A DNA stretch of 37,945 bases from Nitrospirae bacterium JdFR-85 (GTDB lineage: Bacteria; Nitrospirota; Thermodesulfovibrionia; Thermodesulfovibrionales; JdFR-85): positions 1-37,945 of the forward strand of contig MTOU01000010.1 of the NCBI GenBank assembly GCA_002011745.1, given 5' to 3'. Below, piece by piece: positions 23,002 to 32,697 of the stretch. The notes beneath the pieces were generated by a model. That model worked only from the letters and a program-made list of their open reading frames with translations, searched no databases and was not told the origin of the DNA. The translations under genes and the position numbers were made by a program. Numbering within the stretch: the first letter of the stretch is position 1; each line of letters begins with the position of its first letter.

Positions 23002-24880
23002 GAAGCTCTCTATAGAGTTGCTGGTATCTTGGAAGACTCTCTTTATACACGTGCCTTCCAAATCGGAGTTGATGATAGAGTTTTATAAACTCTTTTAGTT
23101 TTTCCTTTTCTTTCTCATATTCTGGTGGAAGGACTCTGAGGAGTTCTGAGGCAGTGACAGAGTTGTCCTTAGAAAGCTTTCTCTTTATTCTATAATACTG
23201 CTGACTTACAGGATGTAGTTTTCTCCGATGTGTGAGAGTTTTTATAATAGCAGCTGTCAGAACAATGGCAAGCACTACAAGGGTCGGGTATATAATATAA
23301 TGGATTTTGAATTCCTTCTGTTTCAGTCCCCTGAAGGGAGAAGAAAAGAATCTAAGGATTTTCACTTGGTCTGCGCTGCTGAAACCTACTACATACCTTT
23401 CCCACTTCAATCTGAGATAGTCTATCATGAGGAGTATCCCTGAAGGCGGAGATTCTGAGACTGCTGGGGTTGGGTCGAAGGTTATCCATCTACCTTCAAT
23501 TGCTGCCTCAACCCATGTATGGGCGTCTTTCTGTCTCACAATATAGTATCTACCATAACGATTAAATTCTCCTCCAAGGTATCCTGACACTACTCTTGCA
23601 GGTATTCCTATGGATCGAAGCATAAGAGCCATAGCAGTTGCATAGTATTCACAGTAGCCCTCCTTTGTATAAAAGAGGAAGTCTTCAATAGGACTGACCT
23701 CTTTGTTCTTCTGAAGGGCTTTCAGTGTATAGGTATAGTTCTGTTTCAGATACCTCTGAATTGCTCGGGCTCGCTGAATATCCGTGGTTGCATTGGCTGT
23801 TATACTCTCTGCAAGGGCCTTTACTTTCTCAAGACCTTGTGGCATCTGGAGATATATCTTAAGGTCTTCGTCTGTATAAAGAGGGGTATCAGAGCTATAA
23901 ACAGTATATCTGAACCTCTTTGATGCCTTGTTAGGTACATATACAGCCAGGTCAGGGGTTATGTAGATATTTTTAATCCTCTCTGCCTTTAATTTATGAG
24001 GAGTGTTCATAGAAAAGATCAGGTTTGTGTCTACAGGTTCAAGGATTATCTCCTGTCGGTACATCTTAGAAGGTATTTCTGGAGAGAGAGTGAAACTTCC
24101 TTTCTGGCTGACCAATCGTCTGCCTCTTGTGTCAAGGTCTATCCATGTATTGTCAGTATAAATCTCAAAGGTGATTCCTCTCCAGTAGGGTGTCTTTCTT
24201 GGAAAGGGCTCCACCTCAGCCCTCATCACCACAGTATAATCCAGCTTTATCTCCTCAAGGGCACCGAGCTTTACTGTATCAGAGAAGCCTGATTTTATTC
24301 CTCTACTCAGTCCCTTTCCCCAGAGACCTCCTCTGAATCTCGGCATAGCCACAAAGAGGATGGAGGTAAGCAGAATTATAATTAGAGTGATTGATGCTAT
24401 AGGTTTGAAGAATCCCCTTATCTGCATAATTCCTTCCTTTACAAAGTGTGAATAGGAAATGGCAAAGGCCATTGCTACCATGAACAGGAGAAATACTGCA
24501 CCGAATACCATCGATCTTGTTAGCTCTGAAGCAAGAAGAAGCTGTATTAGGGCCATGAAGAATACCTGCAATGGGTCCCAGGGGTCCTTAATATCAAAAC
24601 TCTTTATAGCATGGAACAGGAGGGTAAGGTGGGATACACCCACTATCAGGTCCTGAGATACTATAAAAGAATCAACAAAGAATACCAGGATAGTAACGGT
24701 AGAGAGGGTTCCAATAATATATCGATGGGCCTGTTTTTTGTTTTTTATTGCCCGCCAGTAGCCAATCAGCATCACAGAGCTTAAGGCAACAAACAGAGGG
24801 TTTAGTTCTCCTGTGGTTATAAGACTCAGGTTTCCGATAAGGGCTACAATCCCTGTGAGGAGCTTATATATTGCTGGCAT
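22985..24880 (-). CDS. TgpA-like membrane transglutaminase (DUF3488 + transglutaminase core)
   Basis: A 631-residue integral membrane protein with about six N-terminal helices (residues 1-200, DUF3488-type), an extracytoplasmic transglutaminase-like domain, and one more helix near 540-560 before a cytosolic DUF4129-like end. The catalytic triad is recognisable: Cys in EGYCEYYATAMALMLRS (about 410), His in KDAHTWVEAAI (about 450) and Asp in WITFDPTPAV (about 467). In this family the domain may cross-link or hydrolyse amides at the cell surface; the substrate is unknown. The start overlaps the upstream DUF58 gene by 17 bases, and the end overlaps the convergent subtilase gene by 17 bases. The moxR-DUF58-tgpA order is a widely conserved set. 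Confidence 0.88.
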   Translation of the reverse strand: MPAIYKLLTGIVALIGNLSLITTGELNPLFVALSSVMLIGYWRAIKNKKQAHRYIIGTLSTVTILVFFVDSFIVSQDLIVGVSHLTLLFHAIKSFDIKDPWDPLQVFFMALIQLLLASELTRSMVFGAVFLLFMVAMAFAISYSHFVKEGIMQIRGFFKPIASITLIIILLTSILFVAMPRFRGGLWGKGLSRGIKSGFSDTVKLGALEEIKLDYTVVMRAEVEPFPRKTPYWRGITFEIYTDNTWIDLDTRGRRLVSQKGSFTLSPEIPSKMYRQEIILEPVDTNLIFSMNTPHKLKAERIKNIYITPDLAVYVPNKASKRFRYTVYSSDTPLYTDEDLKIYLQMPQGLEKVKALAESITANATTDIQRARAIQRYLKQNYTYTLKALQKNKEVSPIEDFLFYTKEGYCEYYATAMALMLRSIGIPARVVSGYLGGEFNRYGRYYIVRQKDAHTWVEAAIEGRWITFDPTPAVSESPPSGILLMIDYLRLKWERYVVGFSSADQVKILRFFSSPFRGLKQKEFKIHYIIYPTLVVLAIVLTAAIIKTLTHRRKLHPVSQQYYRIKRKLSKDNSVTASELLRVLPPEYEKEKEKLKEFIKLYHQLRFGRHVYKESLPRYQQLYRELLKRLS

Positions 24881-25877
24881 AGTATACCCTGTCTACCATG
24901 GATGAAAGATGAGTAAGTGATGAGCCCTCAGATGGTAGCACCAAGATGGTGAGACCTTCCTCAATATCTTTGATAGAACAAGTAAAGTCCTCTCTCATTC
25001 TAATTACAGCGAGATGATCAAGGATTCTGTAGAGGTGTTCCATGCCAGAGCCGAAAGGAAACGCCTTGCCACAACTGAGGAGCCTTACATTCAGTCCCTG
25101 CAAGATATATTCATTAACAAGGGTAGCTGCCAGCGATACCGCTTTCTCAAAATGTTCCTCATTAGGAGTCTTAGAATTATCAATAATTATGGTTACCATA
25201 TCGGTCTCTTGTCTGTAGAACTCTTTTACCATGAATCTGCCTGTTTTTGCTGTAGCCTTCCAATGGATATTCCTCCAGAGGTCTCCTGGTTGGTATTCCC
25301 TTATACTCTGAAGATAATCTCCTGTGCGTACAGGCTGGGTTCCTGAAGTTTCTTGCAGGATGTACTCCTGTATACGGAGTTGTCTAAGGTCATAGAGTAC
25401 AGGATATACAATCACCTTTGTTGAGCCTGGGGGTCTGTGAGTGAGATAAAAGAATATGAAGGGAAATCCTGATCGGAGTTTTGTATCTTTTACTCTATAT
25501 AATCCCCTCTTGTGAAACATAATCTTTTTCAGGATCTCTCTTGAACCACTCGCAGGGATCCTATCAATAAATATTCCATCCTCCAGTAGCCCTGGCAGTA
25601 TGAATCTAAGAGAAAAAGATGGAATAAACCTCTTTGTGTTTCTGACTGTAAGCCTCAGTGTTGCATATGAAGCGGCGAATACAGGCTCTTCAACACTGAA
25701 TTCGACTTCTAACCCCTTAAGGTTGAAAAATAACATGGCAAGGGAAAATACAAGAGTTGACATAAGCATTGCGAAGGTGAGGTACATAAGGTTGTTGCCA
25801 GTATTGAAGGCTGCAAAACCTACGATTGCTACTGCAAGCAGAAACCTTTTCCCTTCCCTGGTTATAGAGATTCTCAT
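24864..25877 (-). CDS. DUF58 protein of the MoxR operon
   Basis: A 337-residue protein with two N-terminal hydrophobic helices (about 14-55; VAIVGFAAFNTGNNLMYLTF) then a beta-rich domain and the DUF58 signature VRTGDYLQSIREYQPGD followed by WRNIHWKATAKTG. The later segment TIIIDNSKTPNEEHFEKAVS resembles a vWA-type MIDAS strand. Such proteins form a membrane partner of the MoxR ATPase. Its ATG overlaps the moxR stop by four bases (ATGA). No catalytic function is claimed. Confidence 0.88.
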   Translation of the reverse strand: MRISITREGKRFLLAVAIVGFAAFNTGNNLMYLTFAMLMSTLVFSLAMLFFNLKGLEVEFSVEEPVFAASYATLRLTVRNTKRFIPSFSLRFILPGLLEDGIFIDRIPASGSREILKKIMFHKRGLYRVKDTKLRSGFPFIFFYLTHRPPGSTKVIVYPVLYDLRQLRIQEYILQETSGTQPVRTGDYLQSIREYQPGDLWRNIHWKATAKTGRFMVKEFYRQETDMVTIIIDNSKTPNEEHFEKAVSLAATLVNEYILQGLNVRLLSCGKAFPFGSGMEHLYRILDHLAVIRMREDFTCSIKDIEEGLTILVLPSEGSSLTHLSSMVDRVYYASNI

Positions 25878-26803
25878 ACAGGGACTTCGGTTTTGTTTAG
25901 TATCTCCTGTACAATCTCTTCTGCATCCCTTATAAAGGATTTGCTCCTCAGGAGTATCCTATGCCCAAGCACCAAAGGAGCCACTTCTTTTATGTCCTCC
26001 GGCAGGGTATAATCCCTGCCCTCAACAAGGGCATGCGCCTTGGCTGCCCTAAGCAGATGCTGAGCCCCTCTTGTGCTTGTGCCGAGCCTTACCTCAGGAT
26101 GACGTCTCGTAGCCCATACAATCTTCATCAGATAGTCAACCACATCCTCATCTACATGGACCTCTGTAGCCAGTCTCTGCGTCTTGAGAATCTGTTCCTT
26201 AGTTACCAGTGGTGTTATACCTTCAAGGTCCTCAAAATCCTTCATCTGAACAACAGCCCCTTTTTCATCCTCATAGGAGGGGTATCCAATTCTAAGGTGG
26301 AGCATAAATCTGTCCAGCTGGCTTTCAGGTAGAGGGAAAGTGCCATGATATTCAATAGGATTCTGAGTGGCAATCACCATGAAAGGCTCTGGTAGGGTAT
26401 ATATACTTCTCTCAATAGAGACCCTTCTTTCATTCATTGCTTCAAGCAGGGCAGACTGTGTCTTTGGATTTGTTCTGTTTATCTCGTCAGCAAGAACAAT
26501 ATTAGCAAATATGGGACCGGGCCTGAATTCAAAGTCTTTCTTGTCAGGATTGTAGATATGAACTCCTAAAATATCAGATGGTAGAAGATCACTGGTGAAC
26601 TGGATCCTCTGGAAGGTGCAGTCTGTTACTCTGGCAAGCCCAAGGGCAAGGGTTGTTTTGCCCACACCAGGAATGTCCTCAATAAGTAGATGTCCTCTCC
26701 CGATAAGAGTCACCAGGGCCATTTTGATGACCCTGTCTTTGCCTCTCAGAATAGTTGATAATCTGTCTCTTGCATCCTTTATCCATTCAACTGCCTGGAT
26801 CAT
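25874..26803 (-). CDS. moxR: MoxR-family AAA+ ATPase
   Basis: A 309-residue AAA+ chaperone-like ATPase of the MoxR/RavA clade. Walker A is in EDIPGVGKTTLALGLA (about residues 37-51), Walker B in IVLADEINRTNPKTQSALL with the MoxR-typical LLEAMNERRVSIE, sensor 1 in MVIATQNPIEYHGTFPLPE, and the arginine-finger region SQLDRFMLHLRIGYP. The lid domain ends LGHRILLRS. MoxR proteins assist maturation of metal-containing or vWA-partner proteins. It overlaps the DRTGG gene (ATGA) upstream and the DUF58 gene downstream, which indicates one operon. Confidence 0.94.
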   Translation of the reverse strand: MIQAVEWIKDARDRLSTILRGKDRVIKMALVTLIGRGHLLIEDIPGVGKTTLALGLARVTDCTFQRIQFTSDLLPSDILGVHIYNPDKKDFEFRPGPIFANIVLADEINRTNPKTQSALLEAMNERRVSIERSIYTLPEPFMVIATQNPIEYHGTFPLPESQLDRFMLHLRIGYPSYEDEKGAVVQMKDFEDLEGITPLVTKEQILKTQRLATEVHVDEDVVDYLMKIVWATRRHPEVRLGTSTRGAQHLLRAAKAHALVEGRDYTLPEDIKEVAPLVLGHRILLRSKSFIRDAEEIVQEILNKTEVPV

Positions 26804-27852
26804 AGAGTTTTAAGTAAAGAGGTGATATTCACCTCTTGTTTTACCAAGGTTTTAATATGCTCGAGTCTTTTAATATCTCTTATTCTCGATTTACCCATCA
26901 GGGATTCAATCCTGTCAACAGTATGAAATGTATCATGTCTGACAGAAAGCAGAGGAACGCCTTTTTCCTCTGCCCTGCTGATTATCACCTCATTTGGCAT
27001 GAGCCCTCCTGTGAGAATTATACACTTTGTTGAGGTCTCAAGGGCAGCCATCTGAATATCGGTTCTATGGGCTCCAGTTATAACTGCCTTGTTGGGAGTG
27101 ACACGGAAGTATTTCAGGGCATTGTTCACATCCATTGCGCCTATGGAAAAGTTCTCTACAAGCTCTTCCATCTTATCTTTACAGCATAGTACCCTTGCAC
27201 CGAGTACCTCAACCAGTCTTTTTATTGTAACTGCCGAGATAATAGGGTCTTCAGGTATTACCCCGAAGAGTTTGATGTTTTTTCTTTTGAGGAAACTCCT
27301 GACCTTTTTTTCGATAAAGTTCCTATCATCCTTCTTCACCCTGTTTATGATTATCCCTGCAAGCCGTTGATTGAGTATCTCAGAGGCTGCGATAATATCG
27401 TCAATACTCTCTTCACCCCTCCAGGACTCAACAATAACAGCCTTGGTCTTAGGTGTCTGTACTATCCTGATTCCGCTTACTCCAAACATGGAGCCCTCAA
27501 ATATGTCTGTAGTGCCTGCAATCAGTAATATATCCACATTTCTGATAGAGGTTATTGTATCAAGCACCTTCTTCTTTATGTTCTTCAGCCTTCCTGAGAG
27601 GGCCCTGGAGACAGTATCAATTGTATATATGAAGGGAGAAATGGTTTCAAGGGGTTGCTGTAGAGAAAGGACCTTCTGGAAAAAGAGGGCATCTGCATCC
27701 ACCATACTGCCTTCATGGATTACAGGTTCCTTGCCAATAGGTTTTATATATCCTATCTTAAGACCTCGGTCTTTCAGGTTCAATCCCAGCCCAAGGGTGA
27801 GGAAATTTTTGCCCGAATAGCTATTAATGGAGCCAATATATAGTCTTTTCAT
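26800..27852 (-). CDS. BioD-like P-loop / DRTGG domain protein (phosphotransacetylase N-terminal type)
   Basis: This resembles the N-terminal regulatory part of long phosphotransacetylases: a dethiobiotin-synthetase-like P-loop domain (about residues 1-205) followed by a DRTGG domain (about 220-330; VITGAHRTDIQMAALE, CIILTGGLMPNEVIISRAEE). ATG 27852 is chosen over the TTG at 27864 because GGAGG lies just before it. The Walker A region is INSYSGKNF, with Asn where Thr/Ser is usual after GK, so nucleotide binding may be altered. The gene starts one base after the stop of the ADP-forming acyl-CoA synthetase and ends four bases inside moxR. Adjacency to acyl-CoA synthetase suggests regulation of acetate/acyl-CoA metabolism, though this is inference. 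Confidence 0.8.
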   Translation of the reverse strand: MKRLYIGSINSYSGKNFLTLGLGLNLKDRGLKIGYIKPIGKEPVIHEGSMVDADALFFQKVLSLQQPLETISPFIYTIDTVSRALSGRLKNIKKKVLDTITSIRNVDILLIAGTTDIFEGSMFGVSGIRIVQTPKTKAVIVESWRGEESIDDIIAASEILNQRLAGIIINRVKKDDRNFIEKKVRSFLKRKNIKLFGVIPEDPIISAVTIKRLVEVLGARVLCCKDKMEELVENFSIGAMDVNNALKYFRVTPNKAVITGAHRTDIQMAALETSTKCIILTGGLMPNEVIISRAEEKGVPLLSVRHDTFHTVDRIESLMGKSRIRDIKRLEHIKTLVKQEVNITSLLKTL

Positions 27853-27853
27853 T

Positions 27854-29947
27854 TTAACCTCCAATACTGAGAATTATTCTTGCATCAAGGGCTATTGCTC
27901 CTTCTTTCCTGACCATAAGAGGATTTATATCAAGCTCCTGTATTTCGGGAAAGTCCATTACCAGTTGATTCAGTCTCAAAAGCCCCTCCACTATGGCCTC
28001 AATATCTACTGGGTCTTCCCCTCTTATGCCTTTCAAGATAGGGTATGACCTTACCTCTTGGAGCATATCCCTTATCTGTTCTTCAGTAGTAGGTGCCACC
28101 CTAAAGGATACATCCTTCAGAATCTCTACATAGATACCACCCAGTCCAAACATGAGCATATGCCCGAAGGTCCTGTCGAATGTGATGCCCAGGATCACTT
28201 CTTTACCATCTGTGACCATCTCATAGATATTCACACCCTTCAGTCTCGCCTGAGGGACTCTCCTCTTTACAGAGGATATAATCTCAAGAAATGCCTTCTC
28301 TGCATCTCTTCTATTCTTTATACCAAGTTTTACTCCTCCTACATCTGTCTTATGGAGTATATCTGAAGAGGAGACCTTCATAACCACAGGAAATCCTATT
28401 TTTGATGCCTCCCTGGCAGCCGCCTTTGCCTCAAGTACAAGAGCTCTCTTAGGGAAAGTAAAGCCATAGCATTGTAGACACTCCCTTGCCTCATCTTCTC
28501 CCAGATGTCTTATGCCCCGGGCCTTTGCATCCTCAATAATTCTTCTTGCCCCTTCAATATCCACCTCAAATCTTTTTATCTCGCCTGGAGGGGATTTCTT
28601 CCATACAGAGAATCGCACAAGTTTTTCATAGGCATTGATAGCCTCTTCAGGATAAGAATAGTTCGGGATAGACTGTTTCATCAACCTTTCTACAGCTTCT
28701 CTAACTGTGGAGCCTCCCATGAAGGAGGTGATAACAGGTTTGTCTGTGGAGTTTGATGTCTCGATAACAGCTTCTGCAATCTCCTTCACATCTGTCATTG
28801 CCTGTGGTGTCAGTATCACAAGGATACCATCTATATCAGGACTGTTGCGTACTTCCTGAAGAACTGTTTTATATCTCTGAGAGGTGGCATCTCCTATAAG
28901 ATCAATAGGATTGTATAGAGATGCACTTGGAGGAAGAAACTTTCGAAGTTTTTCAATAGTTGACTTCTGTAACACCGGCAAAGTAAGTCCTTTTTTCTCT
29001 GAATGGTCTGCAGCAATTATGCCTGGGCCTCCAGCATTTGTTATGATAAGGAGTCTATTGCCAGCGGGTAGTTTGCCACTGGTAAATACCCTTGCTATCT
29101 CAAAGAGTTCTTTGACCCCATCAACCCTGATGATGCCTGTCTGCCTGAAGGCAGCACTGAATGCAGTATCAGAGCCTGCAAGGGCTCCTGTATGAGAGGA
29201 TGCAGCCCTTGCCCCTGCACCTGTGCCACCTGATTTTATGAGTATAATAGGTTTTACAGAGGTACATCTTCTTGCCACCTCTATAAACCTCTTTCCATCA
29301 ACCACATCCTCAATATATCCGAGAATTACATCTGTCTCTTCGTCATTCATCAAGAACTCGATAAAATCAGTCTCGTTGAGATCAACCTTGTTGCCGAGAC
29401 TGATGAATTTTGAGAATCCCACATTATTGGCTACTGCCCAATCAAGTACAGCCACCCCCAGGGCGCCTGATTGAGAAAAGAAGGAGACTCTTCCCTTTGG
29501 AGGCATCCCTTTGGCAAAGGTGGCATTCAGATTGTATTCAGTGTCTATTACCCCAAGACAGTTGGGACCGAGTACCCTAAGCCCAGTGTCCTTGATAATC
29601 TCGCTGATCTGTTCTTCAAGAATACGCCCCTCTTTGCCAACCTCTCTAAAGCCTGCAGAGATTATGATAGCGACTTTCACATCTTTCTGGGCACATTCTC
29701 TCAAGGCCTGAGGCACCGATGTTGCTGGGATCGAAATAATGGCCAGTTCTATACTGTCTTTTATATCTGTGAGTGAGGGATAGGTTTTAAGACCTTCTAT
29801 TGTTGTGGCTGATGGATTCACAGGAAAGACCTTTCCAGTATAGCCATAGGTAATGAGATTCTTCAGAATAGAATGGCCTACCTTTGACGGGTTTCTTGAT
29901 GCCCCAACTATTGCAATAGATTTGGGTTTAAATAAGAACCGAAGCAT
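27854..29947 (-). CDS. ADP-forming acetate/acyl-CoA synthetase, fused alpha-beta
   Basis: An NDP-forming acyl-CoA synthetase (697 residues) that interconverts acyl-CoA, ADP and phosphate with acid, CoA and ATP. Domains: CoA-binding Rossmann-like (about 5-130; AIVGASRNPSKVGHSILKNL), succinyl-CoA-ligase-like (about 145-300; FFSQSGALGVAVLDWA and the phospho-His loop SSHTGALAGSD), a further ligase domain, then a C-terminal ATP-grasp domain (about 475-697; GFPVVMKVSSSDILHKTD and ELDINPLMV). It is the alpha-beta fusion common in bacteria and archaea. The ATG has no Shine-Dalgarno and lies just after an extended -10, so this transcript may be leaderless. It heads a five-gene overlapping operon. Substrate (acetate or branched/aryl acids) is not determined. 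Confidence 0.93.
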   Translation of the reverse strand: MLRFLFKPKSIAIVGASRNPSKVGHSILKNLITYGYTGKVFPVNPSATTIEGLKTYPSLTDIKDSIELAIISIPATSVPQALRECAQKDVKVAIIISAGFREVGKEGRILEEQISEIIKDTGLRVLGPNCLGVIDTEYNLNATFAKGMPPKGRVSFFSQSGALGVAVLDWAVANNVGFSKFISLGNKVDLNETDFIEFLMNDEETDVILGYIEDVVDGKRFIEVARRCTSVKPIILIKSGGTGAGARAASSHTGALAGSDTAFSAAFRQTGIIRVDGVKELFEIARVFTSGKLPAGNRLLIITNAGGPGIIAADHSEKKGLTLPVLQKSTIEKLRKFLPPSASLYNPIDLIGDATSQRYKTVLQEVRNSPDIDGILVILTPQAMTDVKEIAEAVIETSNSTDKPVITSFMGGSTVREAVERLMKQSIPNYSYPEEAINAYEKLVRFSVWKKSPPGEIKRFEVDIEGARRIIEDAKARGIRHLGEDEARECLQCYGFTFPKRALVLEAKAAAREASKIGFPVVMKVSSSDILHKTDVGGVKLGIKNRRDAEKAFLEIISSVKRRVPQARLKGVNIYEMVTDGKEVILGITFDRTFGHMLMFGLGGIYVEILKDVSFRVAPTTEEQIRDMLQEVRSYPILKGIRGEDPVDIEAIVEGLLRLNQLVMDFPEIQELDINPLMVRKEGAIALDARIILSIGG

Positions 29948-29955
29948 ATTTTAGA

Positions 29956-29964
29956 ATAATATCA
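29956..29964 (-). promoter_or_regulatory. Extended -10 immediately before the acyl-CoA synthetase gene
   Basis: On the minus strand TGA (29964-29962) then TATTAT (29961-29956) matches an extended -10 with one mismatch. The expected start site is about 29949, two bases before the ATG at 29947, and no Shine-Dalgarno is present. The preceding terminator isolates this gene from the upstream one. Confidence 0.4.
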
Positions 29965-29969
29965 AAGGG

Positions 29970-30000
29970 ACAAAAAAATAAAGGGGGAATTAGCTCCCCC
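29970..30000 (-). terminator. Rho-independent terminator after the Tyr-rich secreted protein
   Basis: Read on the minus strand: GGGGGA (30000-29995), loop, TCCCCC (29988-29983), then a run of T (TTTATTTTTTTG). The stem is 6 bp of G/C pairs. It is about 30 bases after the 132-residue secreted-protein gene and separates it from the acyl-CoA synthetase operon. Confidence 0.8.
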
Positions 30001-30032
30001 GAGGAAGGTTATATATTATTGTTATGCCCCTT

Positions 30033-30431
30033 TTAGGGATCTATTTCTCTGTAATAATACCACCTGGCATCTATCCTTCCCCTTTCATATTCATACCGCT
30101 CCCTCTCTCTGAAAATTCTTCTCATCTCATCACACCAGCCCTTTTCATAGGCATATGATGGTGGTGGACAAGGCCTGTAGCAGGGCTGTTGTTTGTAAAT
30201 ATAAACCTTTTTGTACACCACTCTTGTAGGCCTTGGGGTGTAGTAAACCCTTTCAGGACCATAGAAGATATCCTGTGCAATAGCGTTTAATACAGGTCTT
30301 CCAAAAAGGGCTATAGCGCCAGCAAGCAAGGCTGCAGATTCATTGTTCATTGCCTTTGCCTGTTTAGTAGGGACTAACAGAAATACCAGTGCGATGGTTA
30401 GGACAACTCCTATTACCTTTACTCCTTTCAT
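30033..30431 (-). CDS. Small secreted Tyr/Arg-rich protein, unknown function
   Basis: A 132-residue product with a clear signal peptide (VIGVVLTIALVFLLVP, cleavage after about AKA at residue 27). Residues 28-60 contain a small Ala-rich helix; the rest is unusually rich in Tyr, Arg and Pro (PERVYYTPRPTRVVYKK, then YKQQPCYRPCPPPSY). Three cysteines (about 83, 87, 99) could pair or bind metal. No family is recognised; it resembles small periplasmic proteins seen in diderm anaerobes. A strong AAAGGAGGTG precedes ATG 30431, and a terminator follows, so it is a single-gene unit with no partner. Confidence 0.75.
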   Translation of the reverse strand: MKGVKVIGVVLTIALVFLLVPTKQAKAMNNESAALLAGAIALFGRPVLNAIAQDIFYGPERVYYTPRPTRVVYKKVYIYKQQPCYRPCPPPSYAYEKGWCDEMRRIFRERERYEYERGRIDARWYYYREIDP

Positions 30432-30548
30432 ATTACACCTCCTTTCAATTATTTAATTTTATTATTTTATATACCAAGAACCGTGCCAGGATGGAATTTC
30501 CTTAAATATAGGCAAATTTAGTATAAGAGAGAGGATCTCTGTTCCTAA

Positions 30549-30812
30549 AAAGGAAAAGCTCTTCCTCATCTGGGGAATTATGATGTATCAGGTATGAAGA
30601 TTCAGGGTTGGGTTTATAGCTCTTGGTATAATGGGGCAGCCAATGGCTATGAATATTTTGAGGACGAGTTATGAGTTGATGGTTTAAATCGTACAAAAGA
30701 CAACACTACTGTCCTCCACGACAGAGGTGCCCTTCTGGCAACAACTCCCACCGAGATAGCTGACTGGTCAGACGTGATTATACTTATGTTAACAGGATCA
30801 GAAGATAAATAA
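30549..30812 (+). pseudogene. Interrupted reading frame with one in-frame TGA
   Basis: One frame runs from after a TAA at 30546 to TAA at 30810, broken only by TGA at 30672-30674. The first half reads LGNYDVSGMKIQGWVYSSWY up to EYFEDEL, and the second VDGLNRTKDNTTVLHDRG then ALLATTPTEIADWSDVIILM and LTGSEDK. The amino-acid composition looks like a real protein, not random sequence, yet no ribosome binding site or clear promoter is present and no family is recognised. A single nonsense mutation in a truncated remnant is the simplest reading; selenocysteine is unlikely because the context is not redox-like. The rest of the 388-base gap (30432-30548) shows nothing else. Confidence 0.4.
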
Positions 30813-30819
30813 TTTATCT

Positions 30820-31230
30820 TTATCTCTTGCCTATCTTTTCTGCTGCCTGTAGCCTTGTAAGAGCCCTCTGCAGAGATGCCTGTGCCCGTGCGAAATCTAT
30901 ATTCTCCTGCTTCTTTAACCTTTCTTCAGCCCTTTTCATAGCAGCCTTTGCCCTCTCTACATCTATATCCTCAGCCCTCTCTGCACTGTCAGCAAGAATT
31001 AATACCCTGTCTTCATAAACCTCTGCATAACCTGAATTCACAAATACATATCTTACACTACCATTCTGCTTGTATGTGAGAATCCCGATCTTTAATGTGG
31101 TAACAAATGGTACATGTCCAGGTAGTACCCCAAATTCACCTTCTGAACCTGGGGCAACAACTTCATTCACCTCTTCACTCAATACAGACCCATAAGGAGT
31201 AACTACCTCAAGTGTCAGCTTCTCTGCCAT
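30820..31230 (-). CDS. atpC: ATP synthase epsilon subunit
   Basis: Central-stalk subunit of F1 that couples rotation and can inhibit ATP hydrolysis. The 136 residues show the N-terminal beta-sandwich ([36 protein letters not shown]) and the C-terminal helical hairpin ([16 protein letters not shown]). Its ATG directly follows the atpD stop. It is the last gene of the operon. Confidence 0.97.
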   Translation of the reverse strand: MAEKLTLEVVTPYGSVLSEEVNEVVAPGSEGEFGVLPGHVPFVTTLKIGILTYKQNGSVRYVFVNSGYAEVYEDRVLILADSAERAEDIDVERAKAAMKRAEERLKKQENIDFARAQASLQRALTRLQAAEKIGKR

Positions 31231-32688
<1,458 letters not shown>

Positions 32689-32697
32689 TTAGCAAGA

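Noticed and set aside
30672-30674. Selenocysteine reading of the in-frame TGA
   Set aside because: Context has no redox motif, the following hairpin (GACA/TGTC) is only 4 bp, and there is no start signal; kept as a pseudogene instead.
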